Assembly: GCF_014205685.1 (NCBI RefSeq)
Contig: NZ_JACIIU010000001.1
Coordinates: 124,001-188,000 of the forward strand
From: Paenochrobactrum gallinarii
GTDB taxonomy: Bacteria > Pseudomonadota > Alphaproteobacteria > Rhizobiales > Rhizobiaceae
Length of the DNA: 64,000 nucleotides
Direction: 5' to 3'
Position numbers and translations under genes: made by a program
In this document: one piece after another, positions 1 to 10,547 of the stretch
Layout of the letters: every line of letters starts with the position of its first letter
Numbering within the stretch: the first letter of the stretch is position 1
The notes under the pieces: generated by a model
The model's input: only the letters and a program-made list of their open reading frames with translations
Told to the model about the DNA's origin: nothing
Database searches by the model: none

Positions 1-681
1 AACCATAATTCCGGATTTGGTGAAAATGGTCGGATCCAGTTCCTTCACGCGCTGAAGTAAGCGGATGGAATGGAAATAACGCGCACCCGGACGCACTTTC
101 AGATATTTCGACGGCACCGTTTCCAAATTATGATTGAACACATCAGGACGTGCTTTAACGACCACTTCCAATGCGCCTTCTTTGCGCAGGAAATCCGGTG
201 TCAGAATTTCAATTGTTGTGCCGGGCGCTGCTTCACGGATGGCATGGATCACTTCGGCAAAATGCTGTGCACCGCCATCTGCCAGATCATCACGGTCAAC
301 AGACGTGATCACCACATGCTTCAAGCCCATTTCTTTCACGGCCTTGGCAACGCTTGCAGGCTCGTTTTTGTCGAGCGCAGTTGGAATACCGGTCGCAACG
401 TTACAGAAAGCACAGGCACGGGTGCAGATTTCACCCATAATCATGAAGGTTGCGTGTTTTTTATCCCAGCATTCGCCGATATTCGGGCAACCTGCTTCTT
501 CACAAACCGTTACCAGCTTGTGCGAGCGGACAATCTCACGTGTTTCATTATAGCCTTTGGTGACGGGCGCTTTAACGCGGATCCAATCCGGCTTCTTAAG
601 AATGGCATTATCCGGCCGATGCGCCTTCTCAGGGTGGCGCACACGCATGTCTCTGGCAACTGTATCAACAACTGTAACCAT
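1..681 (-). CDS. lipA: Lipoyl synthase, C-terminus beyond window
   Basis: Radical-SAM enzyme that inserts two sulfurs into octanoyl groups on lipoyl domains, completing the cofactor used by the PDH enzymes encoded just upstream. The 227 visible codons start at ATG 681 ([19 protein letters not shown]), preceded by a CAGGG-type ribosome site. Both LipA clusters are visible: the auxiliary-cluster cysteines in [12 protein letters not shown] and the radical-SAM CxxxCxxC in CTRACAFC. The frame is open to base 1, so about 95 residues of the usual 320 lie outside the window. It is co-directional with lpd and the two small genes before it. The family assignment is secure. Confidence 0.96.
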   Translation of the reverse strand, partial: MVTVVDTVARDMRVRHPEKAHRPDNAILKKPDWIRVKAPVTKGYNETREIVRSHKLVTVCEEAGCPNIGECWDKKHATFMIMGEICTRACAFCNVATGIPTALDKNEPASVAKAVKEMGLKHVVITSVDRDDLADGGAQHFAEVIHAIREAAPGTTIEILTPDFLRKEGALEVVVKARPDVFNHNLETVPSKYLKVRPGARYFHSIRLLQRVKELDPTIFTKSGIMV

Positions 682-703
682 AACTAAAACCCTGCCTGTC
701 CTT

Positions 704-982
704 TTATTTTGACCGTTTTCCGTTCAACAGATCAAACACCCAAAGAATAATAATTGCACCTGCGGTTGCGGCAATCAGATTACTGGCAAAGCCCCAAACC
801 TGAAACGACAAGGCCTGCGCCAATGCCGTGCCGACAAATGCTCCGGCGATCCCTAACAGAATACTGATCAGGAATCCATAGTTTCGCTTCATCGCTTTAT
901 TGGCGATATAACCTGCCAGAAAGCCGATCAGCATTGTACCGAAAAAACCATAGCCATCAAAGACAACTAATTGATTTTCCAT
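704..982 (-). CDS. GlsB/YeaQ/YmgE-type small membrane protein (transglycosylase-associated family)
   Basis: Protein of 92 residues with about three hydrophobic helices and glycine-rich turns ([52 protein letters not shown]). This is the pattern of the transglycosylase-associated/GlsB family of small inner-membrane proteins, often linked to stress but without a proven biochemical role. A frame 13 codons longer exists, but ATG 982 has an AGGT ribosome site and begins the conserved part. It lies 10 bp downstream of another small membrane protein gene and 23 bp before lipA, so it is probably transcribed with them. Confidence 0.8.
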   Translation of the reverse strand: MENQLVVFDGYGFFGTMLIGFLAGYIANKAMKRNYGFLISILLGIAGAFVGTALAQALSFQVWGFASNLIAATAGAIIILWVFDLLNGKRSK

Positions 983-992
983 ATGCTTTACC

Positions 993-1256
993 TCACTTTT
1001 CGGCGGCAATACCAACCGCACGCACCAGTAATGCGCCGATCAGACCAAACAGAAATCCGGCAATTCCGAGCGCCAGGGTCAGCGACCAAACGCCGTACCA
1101 GCCGGAAATCGCTGTTCCGTTAATCGATATAATATTGCCGGACAACATACTCAAGGTGCCGGCACCAAAGCCCAGTGCCAGCCCGATAACTGTTGCCCAT
1201 TTCAATACCGGCCATGCCATAGCACGCCACGGATGGCCGTTTTTGATCAGCGGAAT
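993..1256 (-). CDS. Small two-helix membrane protein, probable ATT start
   Basis: A protein of 75 to 87 residues with two long hydrophobic segments (WATVIGLALGFGAGTLSML and WSLTLALGIAGFLFGLIGAL). I do not recognise a named family. The first ATG (1220) has no ribosome site. Upstream in the same frame there is no ATG, GTG or TTG before the region of the lpd stop. A strong GAGGAG at 1264-1269 sits 7 nt before an ATT codon at 1256, so the protein probably begins there (I/M-PLIKNGHPWRAMAWPVLKW). A CTG at 1250 is the other option. The ribosome site lies beside the lpd stop codon, which suggests translational coupling to lpd. Confidence 0.65.
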   Translation of the reverse strand: MPLIKNGHPWRAMAWPVLKWATVIGLALGFGAGTLSMLSGNIISINGTAISGWYGVWSLTLALGIAGFLFGLIGALLVRAVGIAAEK

Positions 1257-1274
1257 AGCGTTTCTCCTCAGGCT

Positions 1275-2738
1275 TTAAGCGTTCAGCACTTTGCCATAAG
1301 CATCCAGCACGCTTTCCTTCATCATTTCTGACAAGGTCGGATGCGGGAATACCGAATGCATCAGCTCTTCTTCGGTGGTTTCCAAATTCATGGCAATCAC
1401 AAAGCCCTGAATAAGTTCGGTGACTTCAGCACCAACCATATGAGCACCGAGCAACTGGCCAGTTTTCTTGTCAAAGATGGTTTTAACCATGCCCTGATCT
1501 TCGCCCAAAGCAATCGCCTTACCATTTGCAGCAAACTGATAACGGCCAACGCGGATGTCATAGCCCTGTTCTTTGGCTCTGGCTTCCGTCAGACCGACAG
1601 AAGCGACCTGCGGGTTGCAATAGGTGCAGCCCGGAATCATGCCCTTATCCAGCGGATGAACATTTGGCACACCAGCAATTTTCTCAACGCAGATCACACC
1701 TTCATGCTCAGCCTTATGCGCCAGCATTGGCGGGCCCGCCACGTCACCGATAGCATAAATACCGGCCACATTGGTTTTACCAAAACCGTCAATCACCACG
1801 CAACCGCGATCGGTTTTAACGCCAAGTTTCTCAAGGCCGAGATTTTCGATATTACCCTGCACACCAACCGCCGAAATCATCCGGTCAACGGTTAAAGTCT
1901 GCACTTTTCCGTCTTTGGTTTCGATGTGAGCGGTCACATTATTAGCACCCTTCTCAACTTTCGAAACCTTGGCATCAGTGATGATTTTAAGACCGCGCTT
2001 TTCCAAACGCTTGCGGGCAAATGTAGAGATTTCCACATCTTCCACCGGCATGATCTGTGACATCAGCTCCACCACTGTCACATCAACGCCCATATCATGA
2101 TAGAAGGAAGCAAATTCGATACCAATCGCACCCGACCCCATCACCAGCATGGTTTTAGGCAGTTCCTGCGGCACCATAGCTTCAAAATAGGTCCAGATCA
2201 GTTTGCCGTCCGGCTCAATGCCCGGAAGCGCACGCGGACGGGCACCGGTGGCAACGATCACATGTTTGGCCTGATATTTGCCTTCGCCAAGCACACCTTT
2301 TGGTGCCGTATGCTGTGGCTGCATTGGTGCCTTGGTGCTCTTGCCAACCGAAATTTCAACAGGGTTGCTGCCGGAGGCTGCTTTTTCAAGCTTCGCCTCA
2401 CCCCAGATCACATCGATTTTGTTTTTCTTCATCAAATAAGAAATGCCGCCGTTCAAACGCGCAGAAACACCGCGCGAACGGGCAACAACTGCCGTTACAT
2501 CGGCTGAAATCTTGCCATCGAGCACAAGGCCGTAGTCTTTGGCATTTTCACCTAAGTGCAACACTTCGGCAGAACGAAGCAAAGCTTTGGTCGGGATACA
2601 ACCCCAATTGAGGCAGATACCGCCCAAATGTTCGCGCTCAACGATTGCGGTTTTCAACCCCAACTGAGCTGCGCGGATCGCAGTTACATAGCCGCCGGGG
2701 CCAGATCCGATAACAATCACATCATAAATGTCGGCCAT
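1275..2738 (-). CDS. lpd: Dihydrolipoyl dehydrogenase (E3 of PDH)
   Basis: FAD flavoprotein that reoxidises dihydrolipoamide on E2 and makes NADH. It has 487 residues. An N-terminal GSGPGG dinucleotide motif (about 11-16) is followed by the redox disulfide CLNWGC (C42/C47), a second NAD-binding GSGAIG motif, and the C-terminal HPHPTLSE that supplies the catalytic His-Glu pair. A roughly 20-residue insert before KHVIVATGARPRALPG is usual in rhizobial PDH-type E3. A GTG-started frame 7 codons longer exists, but ATG 2738 follows AGGAACGAT. It is the last enzyme of the pdhA-pdhB-pdhC-GNAT-lpd run. Confidence 0.97.
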   Translation of the reverse strand: MADIYDVIVIGSGPGGYVTAIRAAQLGLKTAIVEREHLGGICLNWGCIPTKALLRSAEVLHLGENAKDYGLVLDGKISADVTAVVARSRGVSARLNGGISYLMKKNKIDVIWGEAKLEKAASGSNPVEISVGKSTKAPMQPQHTAPKGVLGEGKYQAKHVIVATGARPRALPGIEPDGKLIWTYFEAMVPQELPKTMLVMGSGAIGIEFASFYHDMGVDVTVVELMSQIMPVEDVEISTFARKRLEKRGLKIITDAKVSKVEKGANNVTAHIETKDGKVQTLTVDRMISAVGVQGNIENLGLEKLGVKTDRGCVVIDGFGKTNVAGIYAIGDVAGPPMLAHKAEHEGVICVEKIAGVPNVHPLDKGMIPGCTYCNPQVASVGLTEARAKEQGYDIRVGRYQFAANGKAIALGEDQGMVKTIFDKKTGQLLGAHMVGAEVTELIQGFVIAMNLETTEEELMHSVFPHPTLSEMMKESVLDAYGKVLNA

Positions 2739-2755
2739 ATCGTTCCTGCCTTTGT

Positions 2756-3343
2756 TCACATCACGCTGCGGGTTAAAAACACCCAGTCGTGTTTGTTACA
2801 ATCTTCGAAGTGCGGCACATGAGCGAGCCTGCTGACTTCCTTGAAATTCATCGAATTGTAGAGGGAAAGTGCCGCATCATTGTGGCTTTCCGTAATCAGG
2901 CTGACGGCATGATTGCCCTGTTTTTCAGCCTGTTCAATCTCGTATGCCACCAGCAAACGGCCAAGTCCCTTGCCACGGAAGCGTTTATATACACCCACAC
3001 TGTCAATAAAACGATGGCCGATCATTTGCTGTTGCAATTGCAGCAAAGGCGCAAAAACCGGATGATCAGCTTCCTGATCTAAAATACCGGCCTCAATCGT
3101 ATAGCCCACTGAAAGACCGGCTGTTTCACGGTCAACTTCCGCAATAGCGGTGTTTACCCAGCCTTCTGATCCTGCTTGCGCCAGCGCCCATGCACCATAT
3201 TCCAATGGCGTATCCGCTTCGCCTTGCAACACAGCCCTGTTCCAGATCCAGCTGGCAAAGCCATGCGACGACAGATCAACCAGAATGGCGATCTCTGCCG
3301 CATCACGTTTATGCGCCGGACGAATGGAAATATGTTGTGTCAT
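2756..3343 (-). CDS. GNAT-family N-acetyltransferase
   Basis: A single GNAT domain of 195 residues. The acetyl-CoA loop is visible as RFRGKGLGRLLVAYEIEQAEKQG (motif A, R/QxxGxG/A), followed by the ITESHNDAALSLYNSMNFKEV strand-helix typical of the fold. The substrate is unknown. ATG 3343 has a GGAG ribosome site; a TTG one codon earlier is less likely. The gene sits between pdhC and lpd with its TGA 17 bp before the lpd start, so it is co-transcribed with the PDH genes. A role in acetylating a metabolic protein is possible but is only inferred from position. Confidence 0.85.
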   Translation of the reverse strand: MTQHISIRPAHKRDAAEIAILVDLSSHGFASWIWNRAVLQGEADTPLEYGAWALAQAGSEGWVNTAIAEVDRETAGLSVGYTIEAGILDQEADHPVFAPLLQLQQQMIGHRFIDSVGVYKRFRGKGLGRLLVAYEIEQAEKQGNHAVSLITESHNDAALSLYNSMNFKEVSRLAHVPHFEDCNKHDWVFLTRSVM

Positions 3344-3404
3344 CAAAGCGTCTCCGGTGTTGCGCTTTGAGAGCTATCCCAAAGCGCAACACTGATTTTA
3401 ATGC

Positions 3405-4742
3405 TTACACCAGCATGCCCATCGGATTTTCGATGTGACGCTTGAAGGCTTGAGCCAATTCAGCTGCCAATGCACCATCAACTGCGCGGTGATCGGTCGA
3501 CAATGTCACGGACATGACAGTTGCCACTTTCACCTTGCCGTTTTTCACAATGGCACGCTCTTCACCGGCACCCACCGCAAAAATGGTGGCATGCGGAGGA
3601 TTGATGATGGCCGCAAAGTCTTTCACGCCGAACATACCAAGGTTGGACACTGAAGTGGTGCCGCCCTGATATTCTTCAGGCTTCAGCTTGCGATCACGGG
3701 CGCGCTTGGCCAGGTCTTTCATTTCGTTGGAAATGACCGACAGGGTTTTGATTTCAGCATTACGAACGATCGGAGTGATCAGACCGCCTGGAATGGAAAC
3801 CGCAACACCGACATCAGACTGCTTGTGCACGATCATGCCGCTGTCAGTCCATGATACGTTGGCATCCGGCACATCGCGTAAGGAAAGTGCAGTTGCCTTG
3901 ATGATCATGTCATTGACGGAAAGCTTGTAAGCAGGCACTTCGCCCTTCTCGGTTTTCACGAGAGGTGCCGACGCGTTGATTTCACTGCGCAATGCAAGCA
4001 GAGCATCCAGATTACAATCAATGGTCAGGTAGAAATGCGGAACTGTCAGCTTCGATTCCATCAGACGACGCGCAATAACTTTACGCATACCGTCATGCGG
4101 AACCACATCATATGAACCTTCCTCAAACAATTTGAGAACAGTTTCATCTGACATGCCCTGCGGAGCAGCCGCTGCAACAGGTGCCTGAGCAGCAGTTGGA
4201 GCCTTGGTTGCACCGGAGCTCAGCGCTTTTTCCACGTCCTTCTGAATGATACGGCCACGCGGACCTGTACCGGTTACGCCAGCAATATCAAGTCCGGCAT
4301 CTTTAGCAATGCGACGTGCAAGCGGTGAAGCAAACACGCGGTTGCCAGTCGATGCAGGTGCTGATGCAACAGGCGCAGCAGCCACAGGAGCAGCTTCAGC
4401 TTTTGGTGCTGCAACCGGAGCCGGAGTTGCTGCCTGTGCTTGGGCCGGTGCCGGGGCTGGCGCAGTATCGCCGCCCTTTGCAGCTTCGGCTACATCTTCG
4501 CCTTCTTCGGCAAGGATTGCGATAACCGCATTGACCTTCACACCTTCAGTGCCGGCCGGAACCATCAGTTTGGCCACAACACCTTCATCAACAGCTTCGA
4601 CTTCCATCGTTGCTTTGTCGGTTTCGATCTCGGCGATCACATCGCCGGACGATACCTTGTCGCCTTCCTTAACCAGCCATTTGGAGAGATTGCCCTCTTC
4701 CATGGTTGGGGAAAGCGCAGGCATGGTGATTTTAATCGGCAT
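3405..4742 (-). CDS. pdhC: Pyruvate dehydrogenase E2, dihydrolipoamide acetyltransferase
   Basis: Core E2 subunit that transfers acetyl groups from lipoamide to CoA. It has 445 residues: one lipoyl domain (lipoyl-lysine K43 in [15 protein letters not shown]), an Ala/Pro-rich linker at about 85-135, a peripheral-subunit-binding domain ([17 protein letters not shown]), a second linker, and the catalytic domain ending in [14 protein letters not shown], where H418 and D422 are catalytic. The start at ATG 4742 repeats the N-terminus of PdhB almost exactly, as expected for shared lipoyl domains. It lies 15 bp downstream of pdhB. Confidence 0.97.
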   Translation of the reverse strand: MPIKITMPALSPTMEEGNLSKWLVKEGDKVSSGDVIAEIETDKATMEVEAVDEGVVAKLMVPAGTEGVKVNAVIAILAEEGEDVAEAAKGGDTAPAPAPAQAQAATPAPVAAPKAEAAPVAAAPVASAPASTGNRVFASPLARRIAKDAGLDIAGVTGTGPRGRIIQKDVEKALSSGATKAPTAAQAPVAAAAPQGMSDETVLKLFEEGSYDVVPHDGMRKVIARRLMESKLTVPHFYLTIDCNLDALLALRSEINASAPLVKTEKGEVPAYKLSVNDMIIKATALSLRDVPDANVSWTDSGMIVHKQSDVGVAVSIPGGLITPIVRNAEIKTLSVISNEMKDLAKRARDRKLKPEEYQGGTTSVSNLGMFGVKDFAAIINPPHATIFAVGAGEERAIVKNGKVKVATVMSVTLSTDHRAVDGALAAELAQAFKRHIENPMGMLV

Positions 4743-4757
4743 GTCCTAAGAGCCTCC

Positions 4758-6137
4758 TCAGGCGGTGTATGTGACGGCTTTCACCGCCTCGACAACTTCC
4801 GCCACGTTTGGCAGAGCCAGTTTTTCCAAATTCGCCGCATATGGCATCGGCACGTCTTTACCTGCGATGGTCATGATTGGCGCATCGAGATAATCAAATG
4901 CCTGCTGCATCACGCGGGTGGCAATTTCTGTACCAACAGATGACTGCGGGAAGCCTTCTTCAACAGTTACCAGACGACCGGTCTTCTTAACCGATTCAAT
5001 CACGGTCGGCAGATCCATCGGGCGAATGGTGCGCAGATCAATGATCTCGACATCAATACCTTCCGCAGCAAGCTGTTCAGCCGCTTTAATTGCGTAGGTC
5101 ATACCAATACCAAAGGATACGATCGTTGCATCACTTCCAACTTTGTGGATGCGGGCTTTACCGATTGGCAATACGAAATCTTCCATCTCCGGCACATCAA
5201 AATGTTGACCATAGAGAATTTCGTTTTCCAGAAACACAACAGGATTTGGATCGCGGATAGCCGCTTTCAGCAAGCCTTTTGCGTCTGCTGCCGAATAAGG
5301 CATCACAACTTTAAGACCCGGAATATGGCTGTACCATGCTGCATAGCACTGGGAGTGCTGAGCAGCCACGCGGGCAGCAGCACCGGATGGGCCACGGAAA
5401 ACCATAGGCGCACCCATCTGACCACCGGACATATAAAGTGTCTTGGCAGCAGAGTTCACGATCTGGTCAATTGCCTGCATGGCAAAGTTGAAGGTCATGA
5501 ATTCAACAATCGGACGAAGACCGGCAAATGCTGCACCGACACCGATACCGGCAAAGCCGTGTTCGGTAATTGGTGTATCAACAACGCGTTTGTCACCGAA
5601 TTCGTCGAGAAGACCCTGAGTTACTTTATAAGCGCCCTGATATTCAGCGACTTCTTCACCCATAACGAAAACGTTAGGGTCACGGCGCATTTCTTCAGCC
5701 ATTGCATCGCGCAATGCTTCGCGCACAGTGGTCGAAACCATTTTGGTGCCAGCCGGAATGTCCGGATCATTGGCAACATCCAGAACAGGCGCCTGTGGTG
5801 CAGCAGCAGTTGCAGGCACAGTCGCAGCCACTGCTTCAGCCGGAGCGGAGGCCTCAACAGGAGCAGCAGATGCGCTTGCATCAGCAGCACTTTCACCGTC
5901 ACCAAGCAGAACAGCAATCACGGAGTTAACCTTGACGCCTTCGGTGCCTTCAGCAACCACGAGCTTGCCAATGGTGCCTTCATCAACGGCTTCAACTTCC
6001 ATTGTTGCCTTGTCGGTTTCGATTTCGGCCAGAATGTCACCGGAGGTAACTTTATCGCCTTCTTTAACCAACCATTTGGAGAGCTTGCCTTCTTCCATTG
6101 TCGGAGAAAGGGCGGGCATGAGAATTTCTACAGGCAT
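4758..6137 (-). CDS. pdhB: Pyruvate dehydrogenase E1 beta with N-terminal lipoyl domain
   Basis: Beta subunit of the thiamine-diphosphate E1 heterotetramer. Unlike most E1-beta proteins (about 330 residues) this one has 459. Residues 1-80 form a lipoyl domain (K43 in [16 protein letters not shown]) joined by an Ala-rich linker to the transketolase-like beta chain ([21 protein letters not shown], then [18 protein letters not shown]). This fusion is established for alphaproteobacteria such as Sinorhizobium. A GAGGAAGG ribosome site precedes ATG 6137. The gene lies between pdhA (18 bp) and pdhC (15 bp). Confidence 0.97.
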   Translation of the reverse strand: MPVEILMPALSPTMEEGKLSKWLVKEGDKVTSGDILAEIETDKATMEVEAVDEGTIGKLVVAEGTEGVKVNSVIAVLLGDGESAADASASAAPVEASAPAEAVAATVPATAAAPQAPVLDVANDPDIPAGTKMVSTTVREALRDAMAEEMRRDPNVFVMGEEVAEYQGAYKVTQGLLDEFGDKRVVDTPITEHGFAGIGVGAAFAGLRPIVEFMTFNFAMQAIDQIVNSAAKTLYMSGGQMGAPMVFRGPSGAAARVAAQHSQCYAAWYSHIPGLKVVMPYSAADAKGLLKAAIRDPNPVVFLENEILYGQHFDVPEMEDFVLPIGKARIHKVGSDATIVSFGIGMTYAIKAAEQLAAEGIDVEIIDLRTIRPMDLPTVIESVKKTGRLVTVEEGFPQSSVGTEIATRVMQQAFDYLDAPIMTIAGKDVPMPYAANLEKLALPNVAEVVEAVKAVTYTA

Positions 6138-6155
6138 TTCTACACCTTCCTCGAA

Positions 6156-7196
6156 TCAAAGCAAAATATCTGTGTAGAGCTCGGATACATCCGGCTCCGG
6201 ATCGTGCGTCGCAAAATCAGCCGAATCGGCAACGATCTCACGCACTTCCTTATCGATATTTTTCAGCTCTTCTTCGGTTGCCCAGCCCTTATCGAGCAAA
6301 CGCTGTCTGACCTGCTCAATCGGGTCATGCTCGGCACGCACCTTCTGAACTTCTTCTTTTGAGCGATATTTTGCCGGATCGGACATGGAGTGACCGCGAT
6401 AGCGATAGGTCTGCATATCAAGAATGATCGGACCTTTGCCGGAACGTGCCCATTCGAGCGCCATTTCAGCTGCCGCATTTACCGCACGCACATCCATACC
6501 ATCAACCTGAATGCCAGGGATGTTGAAAGACGAACCGCGCTTGGAGAAATCTGTTTCCGCAGAAGAACGGGTCACCGATGTACCCATTGCATAGCGGTTA
6601 TTTTCAATGATGAAGACAACCGGCAAATTCCAAAGCTTTGCCATGTTGAATGTTTCGTAGACCTGCCCCTGATTGGAAGCGCCGTCGCCGAAATAAGTCA
6701 GCGATACATTGTCATTGCCGCGATAACGGTTGGCAAAGGCCAGACCTGCGCCCAACGGAACCTGCGCACCAACGATACCGTGGCCGCCATAGAAATGCTT
6801 CTCTTTCGAGAACATATGCATCGAGCCGCCCTTGCCTTTCGACAAACCGCCACGACGTCCGGTCAGTTCAGCCATCACGCCGCGGGCGCTCATGCCTGTT
6901 GCCAGCATATGCCCATGATCACGATAGGCGGTGATAACCTGATCACCATCCTTCTGTGCCATCTGCATACCAACAACGACAGCTTCCTGTCCGATATAGA
7001 GATGGCAGAAACCACCGATCAGACCCATACCGTAAAGCTGACCAGCTTTTTCTTCAAAACGTCGAATCAACAACATTTCGCGGTAGCTGCTCATTTCCTG
7101 TTCTTTAGTGAAATCAGCAGGCTTGGGGGTCTTAGGTGCAGTGTTTGAAGCCGACTGTGATTTGCTCACAGACGCCTTGTTAGCCCTCGATGCCAT
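6156..7196 (-). CDS. pdhA: Pyruvate dehydrogenase E1 alpha
   Basis: Alpha subunit of E1, which decarboxylates pyruvate on thiamine diphosphate. It has 346 residues. The cofactor motif GDGASNQGQVYETFNMA ending in ENN is complete, and the phosphorylation-loop region YRYRGHSMSDP is present. The Lys/Ser-rich tail before residue 30 is normal in this lineage. GGGAGC precedes ATG 7196. It is the first gene of the PDH operon; the 135-bp gap upstream should hold the promoter, although I could not pick out clear -35/-10 boxes there. Confidence 0.97.
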   Translation of the reverse strand: MASRANKASVSKSQSASNTAPKTPKPADFTKEQEMSSYREMLLIRRFEEKAGQLYGMGLIGGFCHLYIGQEAVVVGMQMAQKDGDQVITAYRDHGHMLATGMSARGVMAELTGRRGGLSKGKGGSMHMFSKEKHFYGGHGIVGAQVPLGAGLAFANRYRGNDNVSLTYFGDGASNQGQVYETFNMAKLWNLPVVFIIENNRYAMGTSVTRSSAETDFSKRGSSFNIPGIQVDGMDVRAVNAAAEMALEWARSGKGPIILDMQTYRYRGHSMSDPAKYRSKEEVQKVRAEHDPIEQVRQRLLDKGWATEEELKNIDKEVREIVADSADFATHDPEPDVSELYTDILL

Positions 7197-7331
7197 AATT
7201 TGCTCCCTATTGTCTTACTGAAATAACCTTAAACGGGTGTCAAACAAGATACAATATGCAACAGGGGCATAGCAGCTATGTTATTAAGTCTTTAATTTCA
7301 CTCAATAAAAAGACTATTAACCGGTTTTCAG

Positions 7332-7661
7332 TTAATCCAATGCATCTTCGCGAGAAATAATTATTGTCAGCTCATTTGCATTGGAGAGATTAAGCGCTCG
7401 TCGCGCCTGTTCGTCAAGCATATCCTTTTCAATGGAGCCATCACGCAAAAGCGAAACGCGTTTTTCCATTGCCTGGCGCTCTGTTGTCAGTTCATCGAGC
7501 TCAGCGGTGAGAAGGTTTACCTGCTGCTGCAAGCGGCCGCTTGAATCGATGCCATATTCGCCGTGATAGGCGTGGAAGCCAAAATAAGACAAGAAAGCAG
7601 TGGCCAGTAACGGCAACACAAATCGTCCGCGAATAGACTTACGCTTTTGCTTGGTCCACAT
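7332..7661 (-). CDS. ftsB: FtsB/DivIC-type septum formation initiator
   Basis: Small bitopic division protein of 109 residues: a basic cytoplasmic start (MWTKQKRKSIRGRF), one membrane helix (VLPLLATAFLSYFGFHAYHG), then a coiled coil (RLQQQVNLLTAELDELTTERQAMEKRV) and a DMLDEQARRALNLS tail, the FtsB/DivIC signature. It acts with FtsL and FtsQ at the septum. ATG 7661 was preferred over a GTG three codons upstream because AGGA lies at workable spacing only for the ATG. A location between eno and pdhA is conserved in rhizobia. It has its own short upstream region. Confidence 0.85.
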   Translation of the reverse strand: MWTKQKRKSIRGRFVLPLLATAFLSYFGFHAYHGEYGIDSSGRLQQQVNLLTAELDELTTERQAMEKRVSLLRDGSIEKDMLDEQARRALNLSNANELTIIISREDALD

Positions 7662-8014
7662 ACTCAACACATCCTTTGAGCCTTTTTAAGTTTCCGTCGA
7701 AACGTCACAAAAAGCCCGATTACTCATTTTACGCGCAACTTAAGCAGTGCCGCCGATACAATGGCAGCAGATCAGAGCCGGCCGCGTGATGGCCAACACA
7801 AGCACCCACGCAACAGACCCGTATTCTGATCGTACTAATAAACATTATTTTGCTTAACAGAGCCTTACTCAAAGACAGCACGAGCAAAACTTTATTAAAC
7901 ACAATTTGCCTGACACCTGACACAAATACCGCCAAAACAAAAAAGCGGAGCATTGCTGCCCCGCTTTCATATTTCAATGCAGCAAGGCGAAAACCTCACT
8001 GTGCTTCAAATCCA
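7662..8014. other. 353-bp gap between ftsB and eno
   Basis: Contains the eno terminator at its right end and presumably the ftsB promoter. Small frames on both strands here lack ribosome sites and family features, so I call no gene. Nothing else was recognised. Confidence 0.5.
7937..7967 (-). terminator. Rho-independent terminator of eno
   Basis: On the minus strand AGCGGGGC pairs with GCTCCGCT (one G-U pair) around a six-base loop and is followed by a T-run. It lies 48 bp after the eno stop. Confidence 0.8.
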
Positions 8015-9358
<1,344 letters not shown>

Positions 9359-9489
9359 TCAAGAAACTCACCTCGAATGCGCCTGCAGCCCATCCGATTT
9401 ACCCATTCTACTTATGCCAACTGCGGGTGCGTGTAAAACATTACCGCACCCTTCCACAGGGCAAAACTCTTAATTTAGATAGCCTGAGG

Positions 9490-10323
9490 TCACAAACCTT
9501 TGGCCAGACGGTCAAAGGCCATCAAAACCTCCAGTAAGGCCGGCATATTGTCGATCTGCACCATATTCGGGCCATCTGACGGCGCATTATCCGGGTCTTC
9601 ATGGGTCTCGATGAAAAGACCTGCAACGCCAACGGCAACAGCGGCACGCGCCAATGTTTCAACAAATTCGCGCTGACCACCGGTTGATCCACCCTGCCCG
9701 CCCGGCTGCTGCACGGAATGGGTTGCATCAAAAATAACCGGCGAACCAAAACCTGCCATAATCGGCAGCGAGCGCATGTCGGACACCAGCGTATTATAAC
9801 CAAATGACGCGCCGCGTTCACAGGACATCACATTCGGATTGCCGCTTTCGGTCACTTTCGCCAGCACATTTTTCATGTCCCACGGCGCCAGAAACTGGCC
9901 TTTTTTAACATTAATGACACGGCCGGTTTTAGCGGCTGCGATCAGCAAATCTGTCTGTCGGCATAGGAAAGCAGGAATTTGTAAAACGTCGATGACATCA
10001 GCCACCAGCGCACATTGTTCCTCGGTGTGAACATCGGTCAGCACCGGAAAATTATATTCTTTTTTCAGATCAGCGAAAACTTCCATCGCTGTTTCAAGGC
10101 CGATGCCGCGCTTGCCGTTCAATGATGTACGGTTGGCTTTGTCGAAGCTGGATTTATAAACCAGACCAATGCCAAGCTTGTCGGTCTGTTCTTTCAAACG
10201 TCCTGCCATGTCAAACGCATGCTGTCGGCTTTCCATCTGGCAAGGCCCCGCAATCAGCGCCAATGGCTGATCATTGCCAAAAGTCACATTGCCTGCGCGA
10301 ATAATCGAATTTGCTGTCGTCAT
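9490..10323 (-). CDS. kdsA: KDO-8-phosphate synthase
   Basis: Condenses phosphoenolpyruvate with arabinose-5-phosphate to make KDO-8-P for the LPS inner core. It has 277 residues. The N-terminal [13 protein letters not shown] carries a cysteine (C28) where the metal-independent enterobacterial enzyme has asparagine, so this is the metal-dependent class. Other markers are [12 protein letters not shown], the [10 protein letters not shown] strand, and the [12 protein letters not shown] loop. It lies 197 bp upstream of eno and downstream of pyrG on the same strand; the pyrG terminator separates it from pyrG. Confidence 0.96.
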   Translation of the reverse strand: MTTANSIIRAGNVTFGNDQPLALIAGPCQMESRQHAFDMAGRLKEQTDKLGIGLVYKSSFDKANRTSLNGKRGIGLETAMEVFADLKKEYNFPVLTDVHTEEQCALVADVIDVLQIPAFLCRQTDLLIAAAKTGRVINVKKGQFLAPWDMKNVLAKVTESGNPNVMSCERGASFGYNTLVSDMRSLPIMAGFGSPVIFDATHSVQQPGGQGGSTGGQREFVETLARAAVAVGVAGLFIETHEDPDNAPSDGPNMVQIDNMPALLEVLMAFDRLAKGL

Positions 10324-10476
10324 GGTTGGTCAACCTTCATTATCATAGAGTCGGGCGCTCGAAACTTGCCCTTTGCCGGATAGAATCCAGAACAATACTT
10401 ATGGCACTTTATCTTTATATGACCGCATATCTTATCCAAAAACCGCTTCACAGTTTTTGACATACGCTTACCATAT

Positions 10477-10515
10477 AAAAAAGCGCCATTGTTTATCACA
10501 TATGGCGCTTCTTTT
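10477..10515 (-). terminator. Terminator of pyrG
   Basis: AAGCGCCAT and ATGGCGCTT form a 9-bp stem around a loop of about 12 nt, followed on the minus strand by six Ts. It begins about 33 bp after the pyrG stop. Confidence 0.8.
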
Positions 10516-10547
10516 AACTTTTACATCAGGCAATCACACATTTGCGA

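Noticed and set aside
70-687. 205-residue plus-strand frame at the left edge
   Set aside because: It is the reverse complement of lipA, whose radical-SAM motifs are clear on the minus strand.
5145-6362. 405-residue plus-strand open frame opposite pdhB and pdhA
   Set aside because: It is antisense to two certain genes, rich in His, Cys, Phe and Asn as expected for a shadow frame, and has no family motif or ribosome site.
7287-7315. AGTCTTT/AAAGACT stem-loop between ftsB and pdhA
   Set aside because: Only seven mostly A-T pairs with a 15-nt loop; too weak to call a terminator.
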